A model generated the notes under the pieces. That model was given only the letters and a program-made list of their open reading frames with translations, was not told the origin of the DNA and ran no database searches. 64,000 nt of DNA, from positions 278,559,043-278,623,042 of the forward strand of contig CM061142.1 in the NCBI GenBank assembly GCA_030789695.1, read 5' to 3'. The stretch's first letter is position 1; each line of letters begins with the position of its first letter. Of this stretch, positions 44,703 to 55,780 are shown in pieces. This DNA comes from Scilla litardierei (taxonomy: Eukaryota; Streptophyta; Magnoliopsida; Asparagales; Asparagaceae). The position numbers and the translations under genes were made by a program.

Positions 44703-47700
44703 ATGATCCTCGAAACCATAGGTATCGTCTTAGTAGATGGTAAACCTGTGCTCACTTTATTCGACTCGGAAGCTACACATTGCTTCTTGGCAAGTCGATT
44801 CGTCCAAACACATGCCATCCCTATTGAACCTCTGACTTTCCGTTGGAAGGTCGACACCGCTGGCGGTCCCCTACCGATAACCAGCGGATACCTTCACTGC
44901 TCTGTAGTGATTTGCAAACGAGACCTTTTTGTCGACTTCATGGTGATAGAGATGCCAAGCTTCGATGCTATCCTTGGTATGGATTGGTTAGGGACATTTC
45001 ATGCCACCATTGATTGTCGTCAAAGGAGGGTAGAATTCGAAATATCCAACCATCCTAAGTTTGAATTCCACAGCGGAAGCCAATCGGAAGGACCAGTGAA
45101 GTTCTGGGCCAAACTTTAAGAGGCAGTTGCGACTGCAATGGAAGTCTAGCAAGAGAAACTTGAAGTAGTGCGAGAATTCTTGGACGTATTTCCAAACAAA
45201 CTCTCAGGTTTGCCTACGGATCGCGGCCTCAAATTTACCATTGATCTTATACCATGTGCACATCCGATATCCAATGGACCATATTGCATGGCACCGCATG
45301 AGCTTGAAGAGATCCGGGCTCAGCTGGACGATCTCATACAGAAGGGATGGATACGACCTAGTGTATCTGCATGGGGTGCCCTGGTGCTACTCGTGAAGAA
45401 TAAGGACGGATCCCAGCGCATATGCGTTGACTACCGTGAGCTGAACAAGATGACGGTGAAGAACAAGTATCCTCTACCCCGCATCGACGACCTTTTCGAC
45501 CAGCTTGGATGATCAAGCGTATATTCGAAGTTGGACCTGAAGACCGGATATCGTCAAATGAAGGTGAAGAATGAGGATGTCCACAAGACCGCATTCCGGA
45601 CCAGATATGGACACTATGAATTCTTGGTGATGCCATTTGGTGTGACTGATGCACCTGCTGTATTCATGAGTCTCCCCCAGGTTCTGTACAACCATCTGGA
45701 CAAGTTCATAGTTGTCTACATCGACGACATCCTCATCTACTCGAAGAACGCCTAGGAGCACAGATTACACCTGAGAAAGGTCTTGGAGAGGCTGAGACAA
45801 CACCAACTGTATGCCAAATACAGTAAGTGTAAGTTCTTGCTCGACAAGGTGGCTTTCCTGGGCCACATTGTGTCAGGAGAAGGGATATCTGTCGATCCCG
45901 AGAAGGTAGCTGCTGTTCGAGACTGGCCGGTCCCTAAGACCGTGACAAAGATTCGAAGTTTCTTGGGACTGGCTGGTTACTATAGATGATTCATCCAAGA
46001 CTTCTCGAAGATCGCGTGATCCATGACGCGATTGACGAGAAAGGACGTGGCATTCGTCTGGTCGAAGGCTTGGGAAGATGCATTCCAGGAACTGAAGAAA
46101 AGATTGACTTCGGCCCCGATTCTAGTCATTCCAGACATGACCGAAGGTTTCGAAGTATTTTGTGACGCTTCTGGCAAAGGACTTGGGTGCGTGCTACATC
46201 AGCATGGCCGAGTTGTTGCCTATGCATCCAGACAACTGAAGATGAAAAGAACTACCCCACTCATGACCTTGAGTTGGCGGCAGTTATCTTTGCCCTGAAG
46301 ATTTGGAGGCACTTCTTGTTGGGCAAGCATGTGAAGATATTCTCAGATCATAAGAGTCTCAAGTACCTGTTCACCCAGAAGGAGCTTAACATACGACAAC
46401 GACGATGGATCGAACTGCTGGCAGACTATGATATTGACCTTCAGTACCATCCTGGAAAGGTCAATTTCGTAACAGATGCATTGAGTCATCTCCCCGCAGT
46501 GATGCCTCTCACATTACAATAGAGGCTGCGACATGAGATACGAGCCATGGAGATGGATGTTATATTGCCTGGAGTAACGTCTTCGTTATTCAACCTTCAA
46601 ATCCAGTCAGATTTGGTGGACAGGATCAAGGCCGCCCAAGCAGGAGATGAGAAGCTGCAAAGGATCATAGACATGGTGATAACAGGTCAGAGGCCTGAAT
46701 TCAAGATCCACGAGAACGGATCTTTAAGATTCGACAACCGCATCTGTGTATCATTTGGAGACGTCAGAGAAGATCTATTGGAGGAAGCTCACCGTTCTCC
46801 ATATTCCATTCATCCAGGCGGTACCAAGATGTACCAAGACTTGCGACAACACTACTAGTGGCATGGTATGAAGAGAAGCGTCGCACGGAGTATGGCAAAG
46901 TGTATAGTATGCCAACAGGTGAAGGCTGAGCATCACCGGTCTGCCGGTTTGTTACAGCCTTTGCCCATTCCAGAATGGAAGTGGAAACACATCACGATGG
47001 ATTTTGTGATAGGACTGCCCAAGAGTACGAAGCATAACGATGCTGTCTGGGTGATCGTTGATCGATTGACCAAGTCAGCACACTTCATCCCTTTCAGAGT
47101 GGGCCAGTCGACCGAGGTGCTTGCCAAGAAGTACATGGAGGAGATAGTGAAGTTGCATGGTGTTCCTGTCAGTATTGTTTCAGACAGAGACACTCGATTC
47201 ACATCTCACTTTTGGAAGAGCTTACTGGAGTGTCTAGGGACCAACTTAAGCTTCAATACGGCTTATCATCCTCAGACAGATGGCCAATTAGAACGCACCA
47301 TTCAGATTTTGGAGGACATGTTACGTGCGTGTATGCTGGACTTCAAGGGATCCTGGGAAGACCATCTTCATCTCGTGGAGTTTGATTACAACAACAGCTA
47401 TCAGGCCAGCATTGGTATGGCGCCCTTTGCAGTGCTATATGTCAGGAAGTGTCGGTCTCCCTTGAGTTGGGACGACGTTGGTGATCGAGAACTCATCGGT
47501 CTAGACTTGATTGTTGAAGCAGTGGAAGTAGTCAGGACCATCAAAGAGAAGCTACAGTTGGCGCATGATCGATACAAGCATTGGGCAGATGCAAAGCGCA
47601 GACATTTGGAGTTTCAGCTGGGCGACCAGGTATTTTTGAAGATCTCTCCGAATCGTGGAATGATTCATTTTGGACGAAGAGGAAAGCTCAGCCCTCGATA

Positions 47701-48136
47701 CATTGGTCCATTTGATATCTTGGAGCGAGTAGGCGAGGTGGCCTATCGCCTTGCCTTGCCACCTGCATTGGAAGGAGTATATGAAGCCTTTCATGTCTCA
47801 CAGCTTCGACTCTACGTGAGTCATCCTAGTCATGTTGTGGATTACTCCGAGATTACTCTTCATCCAGATCTATCTTACGAGCAACAACCAGTCAAGATCC
47901 TGGATCGACGGCAGAAGACCCTCAAGAATCAAGTGATCAACCTTGTCAGGATAATGTGGTGTCACGAATCGCCTGGAGAATCTACTTGGGAGCAAGAAGA
48001 CGATATGCGAGAACTCTACCCTTACCTATTTGCCGAGTCGAAAGATCTTACTAGTCTCGAGATTAGTTACGGAAGCTATGGTGATGTCAATGGTAAGTAT
48101 TCATCAACATCATCTCTTGTTTTCTTGATGCTATGA
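44703..48136 (+). pseudogene. pol: Element E pol: protease, RT, RNase H, integrase, chromodomain; many stops
   Basis: The reading is shifted +1 relative to gag. Protease (44703-45119) has LFDSEATHCF, with Glu in place of the usual Gly of the D-S/T-G triad. RT spans 45168-45989, with catalytic YIDD at 45717-45728. RNase H follows ([16 protein letters not shown] near 46165), with a frameshift between 46187 and 46298. Integrase: HHCC finger near 46790-46935, DDE core in 46868-47400 (TMDFVIGLP, SDRDTRFTSHFW, QTDGQLERTIQ). C-terminal chromodomain about 47875-48035 (PVKILDRRQKTLKNQV... TWEQEDDMRELYP), diagnostic of Tekay/Del. In-frame stops at 45117, 45147, 45510, 45753, 45987, 46017, 46520 and 46856; several fit C-to-T deamination of CGA or TGG codons. 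The integrase-chromodomain part is open to 48136. Confidence 0.92.
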
Positions 48137-48270
48137 TATCACATTATATTTCATGTTATTTACAACCTGATTTATTAGATCATTATTATCATTTATTTGC
48201 TTGAGCTTCTTCATAACAAAAGTTATTTGTTTTTAGAAAGTTCGAGAAATTCCGAGGAATGAATTATTTT

Positions 48271-48283
48271 AAGGAGGGTAGAA
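48271..48283 (+). promoter_or_regulatory. Polypurine tract of element E
   Basis: AAGGAGGGTAGAA directly before the 3' LTR. Element G has AAGGTGGGTAGGA in the same place, supporting a common origin. Confidence 0.75.
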
Positions 48284-49497
48284 TGTAACGGCCTGATTTT
48301 ATCAAACACAACTATTCACGTATTTAACCTATATTTAATCTCTTTTAAACTATTTTATAATGGTTCGTCAGAAATTTTATGATTTCAAAAATTTCTAATA
48401 AAAATATTTTGAAGTATCAAACTAGTTATGAAGTATTTTAGTAAGTTCGTGTTTCATCAAATACCCCTAATAATCTGATAAAAATTTATTTTTAATTATT
48501 ACTGTTTTGGCTTAATGAATTAATTTTCTATACAAATATCATCAAAACGTTTTCAAACTTTTACAGTATCCTTCTATGATCATTTAGGGCACCCCATATT
48601 AATTTCGTAATTTTCTGAAGTCAAATCAATTGAGAACCTGCAAACCCGCTTCCTAACGTTTTGGCCCAAAACTCATATTTTCGTAGCTCAAACCCTAAAA
48701 TGGATCTTGTATTCGCGATCCTCGCGACGATACGATCCCGTGGATATATTTTTGTAATTTTTCGGACACATTTACTAGTAGGGGCAAAATTGTAATTTCG
48801 TTACAAATTTTACATTCACCAAATACCCTAGCTAATTACTATAACCTAATTACTAATTACCTTAACCCCCCATGCTTAACACGTTTAAACGGTTTACGAA
48901 TTTTTCTAAATTTAGTCAAAAAGGGTAAACAACCGTATTAAAATTGTCTAGGTTAATCAAAAGGTCCTAACTACCATATTAATTGCTAATAGAGGGTTCA
49001 TGAACCCATTAACCCTATAAATACCCATTAGTCCCAGTTAATCCCCAAAGTTAAAATTTAGTTTTGTTAAAATTAAAACCCTTTAACACTTCCACTCTCT
49101 TTTGCCCATTCGAAAAAAACCCAGGGCCACTCGAAACCCAACTCTGCCGCTCCCCCCCAACCCCCGCCTCGACCCACGCCCCTCCGGTGATCTTCGTCGT
49201 CACCCACTGTAACGACTGGTTTTCATGTATTTGGATTATCTATATTATATTATATGTTTTGGTGGATTTTCTCCTTATGTGTGGTTTTCGTCTCCGTAGT
49301 TTTCGTTTTCGATCGTTTCGTCGTGATTTTCTAGCTTCTTCCTTAGAATCGTTGATCTTGGAGTAAGTCACTCGTGACGAGCTTCATATCGCTCATATCT
49401 TAGAGATAGGTTGATCCTAGAAGCCGTAGAAATCTTCCCGAAGCTTCGCGCTTCTATTCGGCACTTTTAGTGCACTTTAGTTGGTTCAAGAAGGGGG

Positions 49498-49900
49498 ACC
49501 AACCGACTAGATTGAGATCTAGTCGGTCAGGAACTCTACTGGAACTGACTAGTTTATTGAATCAATTGTACATGAGTTACTGTTTACTTTTAGTCGGTCT
49601 AAGAACAACCACCGACCGACTATGTGAAACTAGTCGGTCAGAACTTGCTCTCAGACCGACTAGTTCCTTCAATCAATTTTACCTAAGTTACTGTTTATCG
49701 TTAGTCGGTCCAAGAACAACCACCGACCGACTAGGTTGCAAACTAGTCGGTCAGCCATTGTTCTTTAACCGACTAATTCATTGATCATTTTGTCAACCTG
49801 AGTTACTGTTTGGTGTTAGTCGGTCACAGTTAGCCGACCGACCGACTAGTTCTCAAACTAGTCGGTCAGCCAACCTTCTTTGACCGACTAATCGCTGTCG
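49498..49900 (+). repeat. Palindromic motif cluster in solo LTR F
   Basis: Repeated GACCGACTAG and CTAGTCGGTC arms facing each other, for example around 49845-49868, so several 10-11 bp inverted pairs. Ends about 40 bp before TATTTAAA. Same architecture as in G, C and A. Confidence 0.85.
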
Positions 49901-51193
49901 TAAACCTAGGGTTTACCCAGCCACCGGATGGTTTCCTATTTAAACCCCTCTTCGTTTCTTTTCTTTCCTTCTTCTCTCTTGGCCGTTTTTCTTTCCCCCT
50001 TGACCTCTGATCATCATCCATCTTCCCCTAGCCTTCCTCCTTCCTCAAGAGCCCCTTTCCCTCTCCATTTAGGCCGGCCATCTCCTCTAGGCCGCCGGAA
50101 AACCCCCCAAAACCCCCAAAATCTCATTTCTCCAGATTTTCTCCCCATTTCCAGATCTGAGCCCTAGTTTCCCGGATCGTTTCTTCCGTTGCCGTGCTTT
50201 CTCGGCATCGATCTTCCGCTTCCTACGGTAGTGTTCGATCCTTTAATATTCTCATAACCCGTTTTGTGATTTTTGATAAACCCTAATAAAACTAGGTTGG
50301 ATGTTGTTCTAATATTGATTTGCCATGGCAGCGATCTCATCCCCGTAGCTAACATTTTGTGACGTGCCTCGTTGATCGTCATCCTCGGTACTAGGCAAGT
50401 GAAACTTGCCAATTAGGGTTTTGGGCCATGTCTTAGGCCATTTGCTTGTTGTAGGCGTAAAAGAGACTAGGCGACGAAATGATACTCGCCTAGGCGCAAT
50501 TTCGGGTTCTAGCTTGACAACGAAGCTAGATCCGTCATTTATCATGTTGCATAAAACTACAATGTCATGTTTAATTTCAATTAACGGTACGCGAATTAAT
50601 TGTCATGTCATTGCATTCTCTAAATGTTCCCGTGATTGCGTAGCTCCGCTACACCTAGTGAATTGATTGAGGCTAGGCACCTGCTTTTAGCGGGTACAAC
50701 CCTACGCCAAATTGTGGACCTAAAACAAGCTCTTGTGTGGGGCAACCCTGGCTCATTTACTGAGCATCGTGTGCAGGGACCCTGGCTTGTTTACGTGTGG
50801 GAGGTGTAAGGGTTAAGCGGTCATTCAACTGGGAGTCTGCCCGATCAGCAACTTCAGTTGTAAGGCGTAAACTCTGGGTTCTGGGGTAGTGTTAAGCGCC
50901 CACTCAGTGTGAATGTTATACAGTTCAGCTGTAAGGCATAAACATCTACAAACAACTTGAAACGTGACTAGTGAGAAAATTGAGATTGTTAGTAGCTTGG
51001 CTACTCTTGACATGCCATGATGATTGTTCTCTTGCACTTATTGTTACACCATGTCTTACTTATGCACTCTTACCATAACTGCTATGTCATGCATACTATA
51101 ACTGCTAGGATGCTAGTCTACCTTTCTTTCAGTTTTCTTGCCCAAGTCTTTTAGACTTGCTGACATGTGCCCCTTTACTCTTTTGGGTGACAC

Positions 51194-51301
51194 ATGTTAG
51201 ATCCTGAGCCTGAGATTGCTGCTGAGGACGCGGTGTTCGCTGACGCTGAGTCAGAGCCCGCGTTCATCGAGGAGTATGAGGACATGGGCGATCAGTCGTA
51301 G
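51194..51301 (+). CDS. Short acidic ORF in solo LTR F
   Basis: A 35-residue frame starting MLDPEPEIAAEDAVFADAE and ending GDQS. The G LTRs have the equivalent frame with start MLDPEPE, AED and final GDQS kept and most differences synonymous or conservative, including a one-codon indel that keeps the frame. An inverted pair (ACATGTG...CACATGT) lies just upstream. Function is unknown. Confidence 0.4.
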   Translation: MLDPEPEIAAEDAVFADAESEPAFIEEYEDMGDQS

Positions 51302-51637
51302 AGGCTGCTTGTGTTCTTCGTTTTAGACTGTTTTGTTGTCGGTGCGTAGCACCAATACTCTGTTTGTGTTTGTTGGCCTTGTTCTGGGCCTTTAGACTCT
51401 TTCCTTTAGCCTGGTGGCTTTTCTGGATGTTGAACTTAAATCTCTTGTTTGGACATCGCTGAGATTTGGAATTTTATTTCTGTATCTCCTTGTGTTATTA
51501 TCTTGTTCTGCTCGTGGTTACAGGGATCTGCATATGATTTATTGACGCTTATCAGGCGTGTGGCTTCACAGCTCCACGTCTGTGCGGACCTTCTCACGTC
51601 TCGCCTCCATTTTAGGGAAGCGGGGCGTGAAACCCAC

Positions 51638-53208
51638 CATCTCCGCCACCCGCCGCCGTGAACACCCCCAGCCCGAAGCCTCCTCTCTCAAACACTCTCC
51701 CCTCTCACTCTCATTTTTACGCAACCCCCCTCCCCCGGAGCTCCGGCGACTCGACCCCCACGCCGTTAGGCTCCGCCGCCGCGTACTCCGATTCTCCCCT
51801 CTCCCCGGAGTCCTTTCGAAGCCCTCCCCACTCGACTCTCTCCCTTCGGTGACTGCCACCGCATTCCCACCGCTACTCCGTCGCGTTCCGACGCCAAGCA
51901 CCCAGCTCCGCCCCCAGTGCCGCGCAAACCCTCCTAGCAGCACCCCAGAGTTTGTCGCCGTCGTTGTGCTCCGCCGTAACCCCGAGCGACGTCCGCCATC
52001 TCAACCGTCTACCATCTCCAAGCACCCCGCTCCTCACCGCTGCTGTCGACGTCGTGAGCCTCGCCTGATGCCGCCGCCGCCCGCCTCGCCGCAGCACCAC
52101 GAGCTCTCTGCCACCGTCACCTCGAGTCGTCGTACCCGTTGACCCCGCCGCCGAGCGCCCAAAGCCGCTGCTCGCCACACGTAATCGAAGAAGAGAGCGA
52201 AGGTACGTGGTTTTCAAACGTATACGAAAACGTATTTTCGTGTATATATATAATTATTAAATGGGTATTAATGGTTTTAAATTCATAAGTAAATATATAA
52301 GCCTCAGAAAAATGTGAGACTAGCTCCAGAAAATTGGAAATACTATTCTGGATCCATTGGCGCTAGTCTCATCTCGATCAGACGTTTAGATTTTTTGCAA
52401 TAAAATTTTTAGCCTAAAACTTAAATATGAAAAATTCTTTCTAAAATCCGTAACTTCTAATTTTCACGTACACTGATACGTGAGAAAAATATATGTGGTA
52501 GTAATCTTCGAGACGATCGTTTTGACTACTCACTTGAACATTTTCGACTAGTATTGCACCCGAAATAAATTATGGAAGAATTACGTTACTTAAGTAAATT
52601 AGGGTTTTAAAGTGATTTTTAAGCTTCTGAAAATTATAAAAAAATAGCAGAGGCTTCTGAAAATATTTTCCTCTTGCAGTAAACTTATAATATTCATTTT
52701 CAGCCTATATAAAAATTTTGAACGTTTTTCGACACCGTTTCTACTGGTTTTAAAATCAAAGCGATCTAAGTATTTATGTCGTGTCTCTACCAGTTATTTT
52801 TGTTGCAGATTCTTGTGCACCAACTTCCATGGAGGCCCTAGATCCATTTTCGGCTTGCTACGACGGCCTTGACTTTAGTAAGTCACAAAGAATTAGAAAA
52901 TTAGTTAGTGTCCTCGTACGAACTTAAGAACACTAATTATAGCCTCAGAACTGCTATTCGCCTTGAACCAAACTAGAGACCTAATCTAATAGAAACGTAA
53001 TCAACTAAGGATACTTTACCAACTTTCAACTTTGGTGGTTGTAGCACACAACTATCAACTTGGGTAAATTGTGTGCTAAACAATATTACTACATGCTCGA
53101 AGCATGAAATCGATATTACAGTTGTTGGACTTGTCTTTATCCTCAGTTCACCTGGGTACAGTCTGCTTTGGAATGAGTTACTACTCTCTGATTTTCAATA
53201 AGAAAGTT
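51638..53208 (+). repeat. Middle part of element E 3' LTR
   Basis: Continues the E LTR from the GC-rich block to the point of G insertion. Contains the counterpart of the candidate intron (52203-52808) and 69-bp exon (52809-52877). The frame 51558-52142 across the GC block starts in F and is not a gene. Confidence 0.9.
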
Positions 53209-53497
53209 TGTAACGACTGGTTTTTCTATATTAGTGTTATCGATATATATATATATGTCTTGGTGGATTTTCTCCTTGCGTGTGATTTCCGTCTCCGTAG
53301 CTTTCACTTTCGTTCGTTTCGTTGTGATTTCCTAGCTTCTTCCTTAGATCGTTGATCTTAGAGTAAGTCACTCATGACGAACTTCAAATCGCTCATATCT
53401 TAGAGATAGGTTGATCCTAGAAGCCGTAGGAATCTTCCCGAAGCTTCGCGCTTCAATTCGGCACTTTTCGTGCACGTTAGTTGGTTCAAGAAGGAGA

Positions 53498-53899
53498 ACC
53501 AACCGACTAGATTGAGATCTAGTCGGTCGGTAACTCTACTCAAACCGACTAGTTCCTTGGATTAATTTTACTTAAGTTACTGTTTCTGTTTAGTCGGTCT
53601 AAGTTCATCTTTCGACCGACTAGTTGTTAAACTAGTCGGTTAAGTTTTGTACTCAGACCGACTAATTCTTAGTTCTTCTGTACAGTCGAGTACTGTTCAT
53701 TCTTAGTCGGTCTAAGAACATTCGTCGACTGACTAGATGAGAAACTAGTCGGTCAGTAGTTGTTCTTTGACCGACTAAATCTAAATCCTATTTTTCGTCA
53801 GAAGTTACTGTTTCCACTTAGTCGGTCTGCGTTGGTCAACCGACCGACTAGTTCCCAAACTAGTCGGTCAGTGGTTGCTCTTTGACCGACTAATCAGTG
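53498..53899 (+). repeat. Palindromic motif cluster, element G 5' LTR
   Basis: Many ACCGACTAG / CTAGTCGGT inverted arms. It ends about 40 bp before CTATAAATAC. The 3' LTR has the same cluster at about 59909-60303 with TATAAATA at 60348-60355. Confidence 0.85.
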
Positions 53900-54550
53900 T
53901 CAAAACCCTAATTTCTGGGCAGCCGCCAGGTCATTTTCTATAAATACCCCACTTCGTTTCTTTTCTTTCTTTCTCTTCTCCTGGCCTCTTTCCTTCCCCC
54001 ATTGACCTCTGATCTTCTCCAACCTTCCTCTAGCTCTCCCCCTCATCAAGAGCCCATCCCCCTCGCCATTTAGGCCGGCCACCTCCTCTAGATCGCCGGA
54101 AAACCCCCCAAAAATCCCCAAAACCCCATTTCTCCAGATTTTCTCCCCATTCCAGATCTGAACCCTAGGTTTCCCCGGATCGTTCTTCCGTTGCCGTGCT
54201 TGCTCGGCATTGATCTTCCGCTTCTATACGGTAGGGTTCGATCCTTTGGTTTTCTCATAACTCTCCTTGTGATTTTATTGAAACCCTAATAATAAACTAG
54301 GTTAGATGTTGTTTGATGATTGTTTCTCTGTGGCAGCAATTTCCTCTCCGTAGATAACTTTTGTGGCGTGCCTCGTTGATCATCTTCCTTGGCGTGTGGC
54401 AAGTGAAACTTGCATCTCTTGATTTGGGCCATGTCTTAGGCCATTTCCTTGCTTTAGCATAAAAGAGACTAGACGGTGAAAGGATAGCCGTCTAGACGCC
54501 ATTGACCTAGCTTGACAACGAAGCTTGGTCCGTCACCCTCATCATGCTTG

Positions 54551-54790
54551 TATGTCACGTTTAATTTCACTTAACGGTACGTGTATTAACTGTTCATGTC
54601 ATCCATGCATCTTTAACAGTCATGTTTAATTTAAATTAACTGTACGCGAATATCTGTTCATGCCATTGCATTTTGCCTGTCATGTTTAATTTAAATTAAC
54701 GGTACGTGAATATCTGTTCATGCCATTGCATTTTGCCTGTCATGTTTAATTTCAATTAACGGTACGCGAATATTTGCTCATGTCATTGCA
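54551..54790 (+). repeat. ~60-bp tandem repeat in G LTR (4 units)
   Basis: Four copies of a unit with CATGTTTAATTTAAATTAAC, GGTACGTGAATATCTGTTCA and TGCCATTGCATTTTG. The F LTR has one copy. The 3' LTR has four at about 60963-61200. Confidence 0.85.
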
Positions 54791-54917
54791 TGCTTGAACA
54801 CTCATCGTGATTGCGTAGCATCGCTACATACTAGTGCTACTTGTTCCGGCTAGGCACCCGTTTTGCGGGCACAACCCTAGGCCAATTACAAATCTGGCTC
54901 GTGGTCCAGAAAACGAG

Positions 54918-55084
54918 CTCAACACAGCCTGCGGGTAATAGGGCACTCTCCGAGTGATCCCTTGTACTTGAACACAGCCTGCGGGCAATAGGGCTCTCAC
55001 ATGTGTGTGAGTGATCCCTTGTACTTGAATACAGCCTGCGGGCAATAGGGCGCTCACATGTGTGTGGGTGATCCTTTGTACTTG
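54918..55084 (+). repeat. ~55-bp tandem repeat in G LTR (3 units)
   Basis: Three copies of ACACAGCCTGCGGGCAATAG with GTGATCCCTTGTACTTG. Also present in the 3' LTR (about 61328-61490). Open minus frames here are repeat artefacts. Confidence 0.85.
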
Positions 55085-55330
55085 TTACTTGACAATACAT
55101 GTCACACCTACCACTTGTACTTGTCCGTGTTTTACTTGTAAAACTTGTTATCCATGACATACTTGCTACTTGCTACTTGTACTTCCCTTTACTTGTCACT
55201 TCCATACTATACTTGCCATGTCATGCATCATACTATAACTGCTAGGTTGTTAGTTTACCTTTCTTTCAGTTTCCTTGCACAAGTCTTTCGACTTGCTGAC
55301 ATGTGCCCCCTTTTCTCTTTTGGGTGACAC

Positions 55331-55435
55331 ATGTTAGATCCCGAGCCTGAGTTTGTCGCTGAGGACGTAGTGTTTGCTGGCGCTGAGCCAATGGTTGCCG
55401 AGGAGGAGTTTGTGGTCATTGGTGACCAGTCTTAG
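55331..55435 (+). CDS. Short acidic ORF in element G 5' LTR
   Basis: A 34-residue frame starting MLDPEPEFVAEDVVFAGAEP and ending VVIGDQS; no Lys or Arg. Same frame at 61737-61841 in the 3' LTR and in F. See the finding on LTR acidic ORFs. Confidence 0.4.
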   Translation: MLDPEPEFVAEDVVFAGAEPMVAEEEFVVIGDQS

Positions 55436-55780
55436 AGTTCGCTTGTGTTCTCTTCCTTTGTTTAGGTTTGCTGTTAGTTGTTGGTGTGTGGCACCCTTGC
55501 TTGTATGTTGTACTTTGTTGGCCATGTTTGGGCCTTAGATTTTCCCTTTTGAGCCTGGTGGATTTTCTGTGATATTGTAATTTATTTTATGGATATTCTG
55601 AGATTCAATAAATTGCTTATTGTCTCATTCCCGTATTATTATTTTTGTTTCGTATTGCGTTGCAAGGACCTGCCAATTTATTGTTGATTGACGCTTATCG
55701 GGCTTGGAGCTTTGCAGCTTCAAGTCTGAGCGGACCTTCTCACGTCTCGCCTCCACATTTTTGGGAAACGGGGCGTGACA

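Larger units (their letters stand above)
49208..51632 (+). mobile_element. Solo LTR F, TSD CCCAC
   Basis: 2425 bp, TGTAACGACTGG to GGGGCGTGAAA (the G LTRs end GTGACA). CCCAC is duplicated at 49203-49207 and 51633-51637. Related to the G LTRs but well diverged. Contains a palindrome cluster (49498-49900), TATA-like TATTTAAA (49937-49944), a leader region and a 35-residue acidic ORF (51194-51301). Inserted in the 3' LTR of E. Confidence 0.92.
53209..55780 (+). repeat. 5' LTR of element G
   Basis: 2572 bp, TGTAACGACTGG to GGGGCGTGACA. Contains a short TA run (53242-53256), palindromes (53498-53899), TATA CTATAAATAC (53938-53947), ~60-bp repeats (54551-54790), ~55-bp repeats (54918-55084) and the acidic ORF (55331-55435). 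Confidence 0.93.
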
